A stretch of DNA of 64,000 nt, taken from positions 351,228,413 through 351,292,412 of the forward strand of contig NC_080672.1 of assembly GCF_030247195.1 (NCBI RefSeq), in the 5' to 3' direction. Below the pieces are notes generated by a model, which worked only from the letters and a program-made list of their open reading frames with translations, was not told the DNA's origin and ran no database searches. This DNA comes from Topomyia yanbarensis (taxonomy: Eukaryota; Arthropoda; Insecta; Diptera; Culicidae). Positions within the stretch are counted from its first letter, which is position 1. Each line of letters opens with the position of its first letter. Of this stretch, positions 22,444-32,677 are shown piece after piece. The position numbers and the translations under genes were made by a program.

Positions 22444-22606
22444 CCCAGTTAAACTCATTCCGGAACCGGTTCGGATTTCTGAATGGAGTCATTATGGATT
22501 CCAAATCAAATGCAAGAACCGATTCCGACTACGAATCGGTTGTTGCATTTGATTTGAAATCCATACTGACTCCATTCCGAATCAAAATCCGAATGGTTTG
22601 ACCGGG
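22444..22606. mobile_element. hairpin MITE at a TA target
   Basis: TA (22442-22443) and TA (22607-22608) flank CCCAGTTAAAC...GTTTGACCGGG. The core is a long hairpin: gaatggagtcattatggatt continuing ccaaatcaaatgcaagaacc, pairing with cggttgttgcatttgatttg continuing aaatccatactgactccatt, around a loop of only a few bases. Arms are about 50 bp with scattered mismatches. TA duplication suggests a Tc1/mariner-type relative. Confidence 0.8.
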
Positions 22607-23120
22607 TATCTGCTACACACGGGACCGGTCCACCTCTGCGGTCATTTTTTTCAACATCGAGTTATATCCCATATCCAACTGTTTAGGAACGGTTGTGTAA
22701 CTGCGGCCGGATATTTTCTAGAGCCAGCGAGAACTCCGGCTCATTTTCCGGACGGGATGTGTAGTATCCTAAGACTTCTTTCTAGTTTTCATTAAGTTTC
22801 ATATTTTTATAACCTTCCGAAATCTGTCGAATCATAAGTTTATATTCCACAATAAGATCGTAGATAAGCCGAAATGATTTATAATATAAATTGAAGCCCT
22901 CAATCATTTCAAAAATATCAGTGATAAACAAAACTTAAATGATTGTACATAGTATTGAAATTTCAGAAAAACTCCATTGTCTAAAATAAATAACAATTTA
23001 GAAGATTATGTAAAAATCTTACAACCCTTATCAAGCAAATTCTTTCAGCAATTGTAAAATGCCTAATATATAAATTAAATTCGATTTTAAAAGTTGCTTT
23101 TCTAGATATAATCGCAATAT

Positions 23121-23694
23121 TTAATCTCGGTAGTCGCCCAGAACCACTAGATATATTTTCTCACGGTTCTTCTTCAACGCATCATTAACCGCTCGTAGAG
23201 GTTGACTGGCAGCAAGAATGGTGAATAGATAGTTAAAGGGTTGAACTTTCAAGGATTCATATGTTGCACAAAGGCACACACGAACGGGTGGAAAATAATA
23301 AACATACAATTTGTTTTTTTTTTGTTTGCGGATTCTAGCACCAAGTTTGTTAACCCTCTTTCCGTGATGCGGTTATTTATTTTTTGTCTGCGGTTTGAGA
23401 ATCAGTTGTATAGCATAAGGCAGAGACGAGTCAATCTCGGGAAAAAAATCTAAAATGTTCTAACCCATGACGGGTAATGGAAATTTGATCATACGCACGA
23501 TCTGAATATTCTGGCCGTAAAACTGTGGTGATGAAGTTCACCCGCGCCTCCAAACCGTATTTCTCAGTTGTGGAGCCAGCCGTTTTATTGAAAAGCTGCA
23601 GTGCATGCAACACAATATTAGATACTTCCGAATTGAACCATGAAAAAAGTGCAATAACTGAACTTTTGTCAAACCTGATTATATGCACGCTCAA
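23121..23694 (-). pseudogene. two coding-like stretches of an unknown protein
   Basis: Two minus-strand frames lie close together. The upstream one (23694-23434) contains GSTTEKYGLEARVNFITTVL and RPEYSDRAYDQISITR. The downstream one (23309-23121) contains PFNYLFTILAASQPLRAVND and KNREKIYLVVLGDYRD before a stop. Both have a codon usage and residue mix that read like real protein, and an acceptor-like tgcatgcactgcag sits at about 23630-23617 before the first. I could not find a donor/acceptor pair in matching phase to join them, and no family came to mind. It could be the last exons of a host gene, a decayed gene copy, or chance. Confidence 0.3.
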
Positions 23695-23734
23695 AACATG
23701 GCAAATCTGCTTCTCGAGTTATCGCTATAGCTGA

Positions 23735-24268
23735 TGTTTAGTAGTTCAATAATAACGCTGTTAATCTTCAATATAGAATTCGCATTATTTTTCATCTGCA
23801 TTTCGAAATATGTGAGAACTCATTTCATAGTTTCTGAATATATACAGAGTTTGGGGATATTAATAAATATTAATAATTAATAATAATAGAAACATGGTTC
23901 TTTCACTTAGTTAAAAATATATTTCCATTTATTTCGTAATAAAAACTGTTTTGAAAATATACTTGCGACCGACCGTTAGAAAACGTCAGTCTTCGTATTT
24001 TTGTAATATTTCTAACGAGATTGGTGCAAATATAAAGCAAATCGAGCTTAAACAGAAATTCAGAAAGAAATGATTACCAGATTAACAGTAAATAACCCCT
24101 GGATTCTGAGGATAAGCTGAAAAATGAGACCACAGATTACGGACGTTCATTTATTCATCTTATTTTTCTTTGCAATTTTTACCACTCATACACCAAATTT
24201 TCGGATTGAAAAAAGTTGTTTTCACAGATTTGCATCACCAACTTATAGGGTCTAGAGTATTTTTTTCT
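23735..24268. other. AT-rich DNA, no gene recognised
   Basis: No frame, repeat edge or LTR could be supported next to the gypsy-type element. Confidence 0.4.
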
Positions 24269-24892
24269 TCAAAATCGAGCTAATTTTATTGTCCAAAAGG
24301 AAATCGCCGATGGATGGATCGTGAGTAACTTGCTGTATGGTAGTAGCACTTGGCCTCTCAAAATGTTTTCGAGAATGCTATTTATTGCATCTAGGGATAG
24401 CAGTAAAGTGATAGCGTCTATTTCTTTAAGTAGAATGGTGTTGATTAAGTTATGATGCCCGACCAGTTTGTTGTTGGTATCGCTGATTTTTGTTATCCTC
24501 TCATTGATGACTTCGTTGACTTTGATTTGTTCGTTCGATTGGTCAATTAGATTGTTGAGTATACTATTGATGAGGCATAGATCTTCAGCGTCCGGGTTTC
24601 CTGCGAGACATTTCCAGGCTGTTCCGATAATATCTAATCTTTTGTGTCTATTGCTCTTCACGAGTTTTAATTGATATAAATTATCTGTAAGATGTCTGGA
24701 TTTTTTAATAATTAAGTCTGACATTGGAAATGATTGATCGATCCTTTTAGAAATACTAGTGAATAGTTTTACATTTTCTTCCAGGATTGTTAAGTTAATC
24801 GGGTGAATGATTTTTACAATACCAGTTTGAAGATGACAATTTTGAGATTGTAATAAAAGAATTGGGTCTTGGTACAAATGCTTGTCTTCCAT
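24269..24892 (-). pseudogene. env-like (fusion-protein-type) frame of a gypsy element, truncated
   Basis: This minus-strand frame of 207 codons resembles the N-terminal half of the envelope-type protein of insect errantivirus-like gypsy elements, which are related to baculovirus F proteins. The recognisable part is GTAWKCLAGNPDAEDL, followed by a long helical stretch with QSNEQIKVNEVINERI, typical of that family's central helix. Homologues run to well over 400 residues with a C-terminal membrane anchor; here the anchor is missing. A hydrophobic leader-like segment lies just upstream in a different frame (near 24930-24890), so the gene is also frameshifted near its start. It follows the integrase region, the normal position for env. 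It cannot encode a working envelope protein as it stands. Confidence 0.7.
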
Positions 24893-25020
24893 AGTAAGAA
24901 TAGTAATATTATTGTATAGTACATTGTTGCAGTGTGGTATTGTTTAATTTTCTAAGCTCCCTACAATCTTGTAGTTTATGCTGTTTGAGTGTCCCTGTAA
25001 TAAAAAATGATATCATTGAT

Positions 25021-25928
25021 TTATTGTAATGTCTGTTTCTTCAGGCATTTAATTTTACATTTGTGCCTCTTAATATGTTTGTTATTCTTAAATGTTTTAT
25101 CTGTAATATTTTGTGCCACTGTAGGTTTTGCCCTAGGGTCTAACTTTTTCCTAATATTGGGGATTAAGTATACTTGTTCGTTATCTAAAATTATTGGTGG
25201 GTCTTCCCTTTGCCTGTTATGGTTAATTTGGATGTCTTTGGCTTTTTCTAGATGAGCTTTAACTTTTTTAAACAAGTTTTCTGAACCTTCTTGAATTTAG
25301 ATGGGTTGTACAATATTGTTATTACTGCATATTACTTCATTTAGCGTAAATTTCGTTCGTGAATGTACTGATGTGTTGTACAGAGAGATTGTTAGTAAGA
25401 CCAGTCAGTGCTGTTGTATTGAGATCTGGGAATTTATGTTTATTTGTGTTAATGATCTCAATAATAGTAGAATGTATTTTTTCTACTTGACCATTGGATT
25501 CTGAACAAGAGGCATAACATAATTCGTGGTCTGTTATAATTTGTCTAGGTATGCCGAACGATTTAAAATATTGGGCTAGCGCAATTTTGACGTCGATTAA
25601 ATTTTTAGTTTCTATGAGTATCATTTGGGCATGCTTTGAGGACGCATCGACTAACGATAGAAAGTTATGTCTGTCAATTTGAAAAAAATGTCCATGTGTA
25701 TTCTGTCGAAAGGTCGGTCTACAGTCGGTCTTGGTGAGAGCTTTATTTTAAAAGGCTTTCTCTCATATCTGTGCATATTGCACACTTTGCAAGTCTTTGT
25801 TATAATTCCAATTTTAGATGCCATCTTAGGGAAGAAGTAGCATCTTTCTATCTGGTTTTCAACTTCATTGACCCCTCGATGTGCGCGTTCGTGTTCCTTG
25901 TTTATAATGGCGTCTTGTATGTATTCGG
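25021..25928 (-). pseudogene. gypsy integrase, broken
   Basis: Read from 25928 downwards: the zinc-binding domain with HERAHRG and CKVCNMHRY (HHCC pattern), then the core with RIHMDIF (first aspartate), QIITDHELCYAS (second aspartate) and SNGQVEKIHSTIIE (glutamate). The C-terminal domain (25275-25021) reads REDPPIILDNEQVYLIPNIR and LDPRAKPTV. Frameshifts lie around 25640 and between 25337 and 25275. The integrase inserts the DNA copy into the genome. The domain order matches gypsy-type pol after RNase H. The zinc domain is cut off upstream by the hAT MITE at 25929-26345, and its remaining part resumes beyond 26354. Confidence 0.82.
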
Positions 25929-26345
25929 CAGACTTCCCAAATGAACATCGTACACGATGTTCGCTCCGGTTTGAGCTTATATTAAATCCACACTTCTTGT
26001 ACGAACTTGAACACACTATTTCGTACCAGAACACGTGCACATGTTTGCCTACACAACCGAACCCCATGTACGTACACGGTGTACGTACACATTGGTTCGT
26101 GGTACCAGTTTTCTCTTTCTCACTCTCATAATCACTAGCGTTGACTCTTTTTGCCCTGTGCAAATCGTTTTCGTGTACGCACCTGGTGTACGTACACGGA
26201 TGTTTCAACTAGCGTTTGTACATCGTTCGCTTGGGTTTAATGTTCGAGGCGAACCTGCACATCGAGACGAAGCATGTTTGAGGTTGAACGCGCGCACGAA
26301 ATTTTGCACACAGGTACAAACTTGTCGATGTGCATGGGAAGTCTG
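25929..26345. mobile_element. 417 bp hAT MITE inserted in gypsy pol
   Basis: Ends CAGACTTCCC and GGGAAGTCTG are exact inverted repeats. The perfect 8-bp target duplication gtattcgg lies at 25921-25928 and 26346-26353. The interior repeats palindromic phrases such as gtacacggtgtacgtacac. A second, more decayed copy is at 61634-62053. It is non-coding; open frames crossing it are accidental. Confidence 0.9.
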
Positions 26346-26353
26346 GTATTCGG

Positions 26354-27295
26354 TCGTAACGTCTTCTACCTGAACATGCGTCAGTGCGAAGTGTCCGTTT
26401 TCATTGATGTTTTTCCTATAAATTTCATGAATAGTTTAGATGATCTCCTCTGGAGCCATTATCGTTTTCGGTTTATTACTATGATATTTTTTTAAAAATG
26501 TCAGTCAAAATGTTCTTATCAAATGTGTCTCTGCATATGATAGTTCCATTGAAATTAGTAAATGGTGTCTCTGAAATAACTGCGTATGTTCCTGAAAATA
26601 AGTTGGTTCCTGTAGTAGTTGATTGGACGTGCTGTGCAGTGAATGTAATTATCCTGCGATGTGTCGGCTGAGTGGATTGTTTCATCGTCGGAATCATCAT
26701 TTCGGGGTCCTTCTGATTGGGCCTCGTCGTAATCTGATTCATTTCGCTCGGTTGGTGGCTCGGCTCCACTATTTGACGTTTCGCTTTCCTGTGAGTCTGA
26801 ATTTCTTCCTGAAATTGGAGAATCTGTATTATTTATATTGACTTCGCAGCTTTCTTCGGTTTTCCTACTCAACGCATCTGCCACAACATTACTTTTATCT
26901 TCTTTGTATATTATGATGTAGTCATAATTTTCGAGTTCCATATACCATTTTAAGCGTTTCTGATTCTTGGTACAATTTTTTATGTATTGAAGTGGTTTGT
27001 GGTCGGTAAACAGTGTAAAATTGTTTCCATGCAAATATGGTTTGAATTTACTAATTGCCCACATGATGGGTAATGCTTCTTTTTCAATGGTACTATAGTT
27101 CGTTTCGCATTTGGTGAGTGTCCTGCTGGCGAATGCAATCGGTCTTTCGCATTTGTCCTGGATTTGGGAGAGGACAGCACCAATCGCGTAGTTACTATCG
27201 TCTGTCGTGAGAATAAATGGGAGTTGAAAATCGGGGTATGTGAGGATTTGGTCTGATGATAGGATTTGTTTTAGTTTCTTGAAATTTCCTATTCT
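26354..27295 (-). pseudogene. gypsy RNase H and start of integrase
   Basis: On the minus strand from about 27290 the frame reads the RNase H domain that follows a gypsy reverse transcriptase: LTTDDSNYAIGAVLSQ, RPIAFASRTLTK, IEKEALPIMWAISKFKPYL and TDHKPLQYIK, then the tether SNVVADALSRK. A long acidic, serine-rich linker follows (26830-26600), then a frame change into the N-terminal part of integrase. RNase H removes the RNA strand during reverse transcription. The palm domain of the reverse transcriptase is absent: homology stops near 27295, so the element is truncated there. The piece down to 26354 continues across the MITE into 25928. Confidence 0.85.
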
Positions 27296-29110
27296 AAGAG
27301 AGGCAACACATAACTTTATCTGAGAATATCTTTTTACTGCAAAATCGGATCAATTTGCAATCTTCGGTAACGTTGATCCTTGCACCTTAAGCTATATATC
27401 TGCAGATAAAGGGATGCACAAGATGGTTCTGGTATTTTTTACTGAATTTATTGCTTCTTTTGCCTATTTTCCATATATTTTAACATACAAACTTGAAAAC
27501 TCTTGCGAGTGAACTAGAGTTTTCGGAAAAAGCTCATATTTGACAAATGGTATGTGAAGCCAATTACCGTTTGATTAAAAAAAGTTAAAATTGTTGCCGG
27601 TCTAGTACACATATAAATGCAGTGAATGCGGTGGTCTTAATCATATATCGAAGCAAAACATATACAAAAATCGAAAATATTTTATATACGGACTTGGATG
27701 CGTTTTTTTGCAACGGGTTTTTAAATAAGTGTACTCATTCATAAATAGGCTTTGTAGTACCTATGCATTAGTAGAATCAAAGCGGGATAGGTTGAGTGAA
27801 AATGAATAAATAAATTGATGAAACGTAAATAATAAACCTTCATTGCGCTCTCCATCGATTCGCGTGAATTTGTTGCTAAGCAAGTTTTCGTCTCCTTAGC
27901 CTGTCATGGAGAAGACAATACAAAGAAAAAAAAGTTTTCGCTTTGAGCAACGAAAGCTCAGATTTCTATCATACACGCATGTGACCGCAACACTTGGATA
28001 TACATTCGCCTCAAACATTAAACCCAAGCAAAACGGCGTACAGTTGTACAGTGCTCGAATCAAACAGCTATGTCAGTACATCGTATCCGTACATGAATGG
28101 AAGATACGTACCACGCAAAATAAGCCAACGCTAGTGATTACGGATGGAGCGAAAGAGACAACTAGTATCATGGCGCTATGTTAACCGTGTTTGCACATGG
28201 AGCTCGACTGTGCAACCGATTTTGTGCACGCGTTTTATGTGAATTAATGATTTCGAGATTGTACATAAAATGTGTGCTTGAAATGAAATGTGCAGCGTCA
28301 GGGTTGTCATATTGAAATCTGAATTTTTCAGTTAAAAATCTGCAAATCTGTATCGAATGGCTAAAAATCCGTAACAAAAATCTGTATTTATGGACGCTTT
28401 ACAAAATCCACTATATTAACGTAATAAGAACGTATCGAAGAAATTCCCAGTATATCGATTTCATTTCACATTTGGGGTGGAACTTCTAATAATGATTTAA
28501 AAAGATTGTTTTTTATTCCGAGAAGGTTTATGCGCATCCCAATTAGGCCATTACAAATCTTTTTTAAAAATTATGTCCAAGTACAATTTTTTTCTGAAGG
28601 GGGTGGCAAACAAAAAATAAATAGTATTTTTTTTCATTTTACATTTTCCTGTGATCGTTCTCGTGGACGTTTCCGCAGGGTGATTTCGGATAGCGGGGTT
28701 GTTTTACTTAAGCAATTCAAGTAAACTTTATGGAATCAATCAAAAGTTCATATAAGAAAGGGATGGTTAAGTTTTTCGTTTTAAATAATTTTCCGAACAG
28801 TACAATTTCTAATAGCGGTTTAATCTGTTTCTAAATTCCCAATAAAAGCTTGAATGATCACTAAGAACCTAATATGAACATTAAGGAGTACTTTTAGGTA
28901 TTATCCGATCTTTTGGTTGCTTGGATAGTTTTCGTATCGTTGTAGTGGCACAGGGACCGACTTTACACAAAAAGCATGAAAATTAGTCAAAGATGACCCT
29001 GCTTGATGACAATGTACAGAAACAGGATTGTAGCATTTTTTTGGCGAACGTACGTTCTGTGCATACTATAATCTTTCGAGCTCTAGAGGAAACGGCAGGT
29101 TTTGTTTATT
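27296..29110. other. no gene; contains a dispersed repeat
   Basis: 27765-27885 matches 18290-18425 on the opposite strand. The 92-codon plus frame at 27906-28184 (rich in K, R and T) has no known motif. Around 28080-28260 some phrases faintly resemble the hAT MITE interior (cgctagtgatt, ttgtgcacgcg), possibly a decayed copy. Confidence 0.4.
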
Positions 29111-29129
29111 ACTTGTGTTTGAAAACTTG

Positions 29130-29640
29130 TAGATTTGTAGCCGGGCCCCCTGCACCAGCAGTCGCCGAAGGCTCGTCGGTGGGATTGGACCGATCGTCGA
29201 ACACTACGTCACTACTGACACGGGTTACTCGGCACACGAGCAAGAGTTTTCTTAGCTTCACTTTCTACCAAAGCCGGCGTTTGTGCACACGTGCGCTTGC
29301 CCCGAGAGGGAGCTGATTATTTTCACCCCACTGAGTCTATCCTTTGCTACACTGAACCTGGAGCCGGAGGTGGCTCCGTCGTTAAAAGTTTTTAACTGCC
29401 CCGCACCGGGAGTCGACGGCCAGTTATGCGGGGTTTTCACTGGAAAAAACACACTCTACCGATCTTCTTGGTTTAGCGTTCGAGAAATTGTTTATAAAAA
29501 AGGACGCCGGCGAGTCAATCCACTGGCCGGGAGGTGCAGTCCGACTTTTTCTTTTCGCCGGGAGGCGCCGGCCGAATTTTACCTACACACTTTGCACTTG
29601 TGTAGTGCTAATGTATGGGATAAGCGGAGCTAACTCGCAA
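29130..29640. other. GC-rich block, unidentified
   Basis: A sudden rise in GC with many CpG (e.g. gccgggccccctgcaccagc, aaaggacgccggcgagtc). A 116-codon plus frame at 29283-29633 crosses it, but composition explains it. It could be an LTR, a transposon body or a promoter-like island. Confidence 0.35.
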
Positions 29641-29705
29641 GACGACTATTCGCTTTGATGATTAGAACCGAACTGAAATAGCAAGTTGTTTAATATCTGT
29701 GCTGA

Positions 29706-31440
29706 CAGAGCCGTAGCGTGGTTATCTTGCGCCCTTGGCAGAGTCTCAGTTTTGCGCCCCTTTCAGTTCGACTTTCGAGTAATAATTTAGTGTGCACTTG
29801 GAAATTGCACACATATCCGGACTTATTTAGTGACTTATCTACACTTAGTCAATGAAGCAAATAAAATTTTCAGTGCTCTCCCAAGACTAGCGTCCTTGGT
29901 GGGAAATTGTTCAACGTTGTGGAAATCTAACCGGGTAGACATCAATATAGAGCACCAAGAGAACTTTGCAGGTTTTATTTGCAATATCATTCGTAGTCAA
30001 GTGCTTGAATGCGATTGACGAGGCGTTTTTTTAGGAGACTTCGTAAAATCAGTTATCGTTAGATGTTTAAAGGCAACGGACGATTTCCTTCACCAACCGT
30101 TTCATTTATTTCCAATGTCTGGAAACCTCTAACAACGCCGAAAAACTCGATATGTAAAAGATTCGATCGCAAATCGTTCGTGTTTGACTATCGTTCATTT
30201 TATGTAAATTATCGCACAAATCTTGAACTGTTCATGTGTGGAATCAGTTGACGGTGGGTGTTTGATGGCAACGGGCGGGGCATTTATTCAGGAGACTGTA
30301 TATCAAGACCAGTATACTGAGAAGACAATTTTTAGGAGCTGTGAACTGGTTAGTCAATTGATGAGTACGGTGCATATCATTAGATTGGAATTAACACGAA
30401 TTATCATCCAGCCATACATCGAGAAACGATAGGCGATCACACTTTTGCTTTATTATCCCCTGACTCGTTTTTAAATTTCTAGTATTTCTCGTAATTTCTG
30501 TCCCACCGTTCCTATTCTTCAAGTTTTCACTTTTCGCTGGGTTCTAGGCCCGCGTATAAATGAATTCTCCTGAAAAAGACAGTGGGATAAATGGATTTCG
30601 AACAAGATTCACCATCGAAGAGAGTCCGATTCTCGTTTAAAAAATCATACGTATTAAACTAGGTCGTGCCATGTCTGATCTTCTTTCGGATCAAAAATAA
30701 GTACTTTAAAGCTTTCGAAAAAAAATTCAGCCGCTACAGAATGTTTTACCACATAAACTCAGAATAGTGATCTCCTATCTAAAGCAAGCAACTGACATTA
30801 CAAACGACAAGTTTTATCTGAAGGACTACCGTGTCCACATGTTTGTTCATATAGTTGAGATCGACGGTGGGGTTACTGAATCGATCTCATCTTGCATGGG
30901 GTGAATAGGGTTGACTTTTTCAAGGACCCCTCTCTCGTATCACGTCTGCGATTGTGTTGTCTAAGCAAATGTTCTTCGACAAGGTTCGTCTGCGTGTTCA
31001 TACCGCGCGTCATGTTTTGCATTAAATGCAAGAAAACGACCTCCTTGTGGGGACATCTGTGACTGTTTCTGCTGTTCTGTACATCAGGAACAACAAAAAT
31101 CCCAAACATTTCAATCAGAGTTGCATTTTAGTGCAGGATTGGTTGGGTCTAGGATAGTTGCCGAGAACGTTATGATTTTGGGTAACTTCTAGCGGCACTG
31201 AGGAGACTTCAATTTTCACGGTACGGGACAGAGTCAAATCTTCACGATGATAAAAGATCTACCTTCTTCACGATCTTTTCTACAGCATTAAGGAGATAAA
31301 TCATAAATTATTCCTCGGTCTTTTCATTTCTAGCAATAATTTATGATTTATCTTCACTTATTTTATAACACAGATCAAGATTTCAGTGCCCCTCTAAGGT
31401 TAGCGCCCTTGACGCGGGCCAACCGCACGCTACGGGCCTG
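29706..31440. mobile_element. hAT-like element, 1.7 kb, no transposase seen
   Basis: Left end CAGAGCCGTAGCGTGG and right end (complement) CAGGCCCGTAGCGTGCGG are inverted and similar, with further GCGCCC patches inside both. Flanks tgtgctga (29698-29705) and catgctga (31441-31448) agree at 6 of 8 positions. The interior frames (e.g. 30873-31109 minus) do not resemble hAT transposase. Confidence 0.55.
31294..31353. repeat. perfect 19-bp stem with 22-base loop
   Basis: agataaatcataaattatt (31294-31312) pairs exactly with aataatttatgatttatct (31335-31353). The size is like a short precursor hairpin. It lies near the right end of the 29706-31440 element. Confidence 0.85.
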
Positions 31441-31831
31441 CATGCTGATGCAGCCCCCCGATATCAAAAAAGACTGATGTGTTTTTCTCTTTGTGAGCAT
31501 AGGTCATTTGAAATTCCCTTGCAATCAACACAAGAAAATCGTTTAATTATTAGTTGTTGAAGATTGTGAATAAGAAATGATAAATAAACAAGCAAACAAC
31601 AGTTTCTTATTTATCCGAATTGTCGTTTTGATTTTTTGTCAGTTCACATACATTGTGGCTTTTAAAGTAAAAATGATCCAGCAGAACTAGAATGGTTAAA
31701 TGGATTATCTTAAAATAGTGATGAGCAGATTCCACTTAAAATAATCGAATAATCTGAAGTAATTCCAACAGGAATTCACTTTGATTCCAAGTAATCTAGA
31801 GTAATTGAGGAATTTTACAGTAATCGTGTAA

Positions 31832-32647
31832 TCAATTATTAATCGGACTTTCGAAAGAACAATCTTTAAAACCATGAAATAATCTAGGTAATTTTTTTCG
31901 TGAGTGACATGTAATCAATGCTGTTGGAAACCCCTTGCATGTTCCTACGTTTGTACCAGCTTTCAGCAACACGAGCGTGTTGAGCATCCTAACAGGAACT
32001 TGGTTATGGTTGAGGTTAGATACCGTTCTTGCAACGACGACAGCGTCACTATCCAGATTGCCTTCAAGCAAAAGAATCGCACTTCCATTGGCTGAACATT
32101 TCGCGGTTGCTAAAACCTCACTACAAGCAGGAATTTCGACATCAGTAGATAGAAATACCGGAACTCCCTTTTGGTGCTGACTATGTTTCGACAAAGGAAT
32201 CGAGCAAGCATCTGAGAAATGCAAATCTCCTCGTATGAAATCTAAGACACACCCATTCGCAGCTAGGAAGTCGCTTCCAATAATGCAATCCTCCGGTAAA
32301 TCCACAACCCACGTAGGATGGCACACATTAAGATTTCCAAATCTAAACTTAATCTTCACTTCTGAAAGAACAGGAATGAATTGTCCCGAAAAGGTCCTAA
32401 TGAACTTTTTCTTGCAGTCTTCTGTTGGAATTGTCGATCTGTTTTTCAAAAACTTATGACTGATAAGTGTTTTCGCAGCACCGCAATCGATGATCGCCTC
32501 ACACGGTGAACCGTTAACGTCTATTTTAGCGATATAACTGCCCTGATGCCGTGTGAGTGTATGAACATAATAAACATTGGGTGGAGCATTTTCATCTGCC
32601 AGTCTTTGCTCCTTTAGGCTGGCGTGCGATCGTTTCCCGAACTGCGT
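31832..32647 (-). pseudogene. retropepsin (protease) region of a gypsy-type element
   Basis: On the minus strand an open frame starts after a stop near 32648 and runs to 31832. The retropepsin fold is recognisable: KIDVNGSPCEAIIDCGAAKT holds the active-site triad, and about 70 residues later PEDCIIGSDFLAANGCVLDF is the conserved flap-side IIG-D motif. The triad reads DCG where the family has DTG or DSG, so activity is doubtful. The C-terminal half (VPVFLSTDVEIPACSEVLAT) resembles the linker that usually leads into reverse transcriptase, but the element stops before that domain. It follows gag in another frame, as expected if the two were joined by ribosomal frameshifting. No reverse transcriptase, RNase H or integrase follows. 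Confidence 0.8.
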
Positions 32648-32677
32648 CTAAAGTTTCGTTTCTTTTTACGGTAAAAG

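Noticed and set aside
25868..26373. plus-strand frames across the hAT MITE and integrase
   Set aside because: They overlap the MITE, whose sister copy lacks the same frames; they are antisense shadows.
29283..29633. 116-codon plus frame in the GC-rich block
   Set aside because: Low stop frequency follows from GC content; no motif, start context or splice signal supports it.
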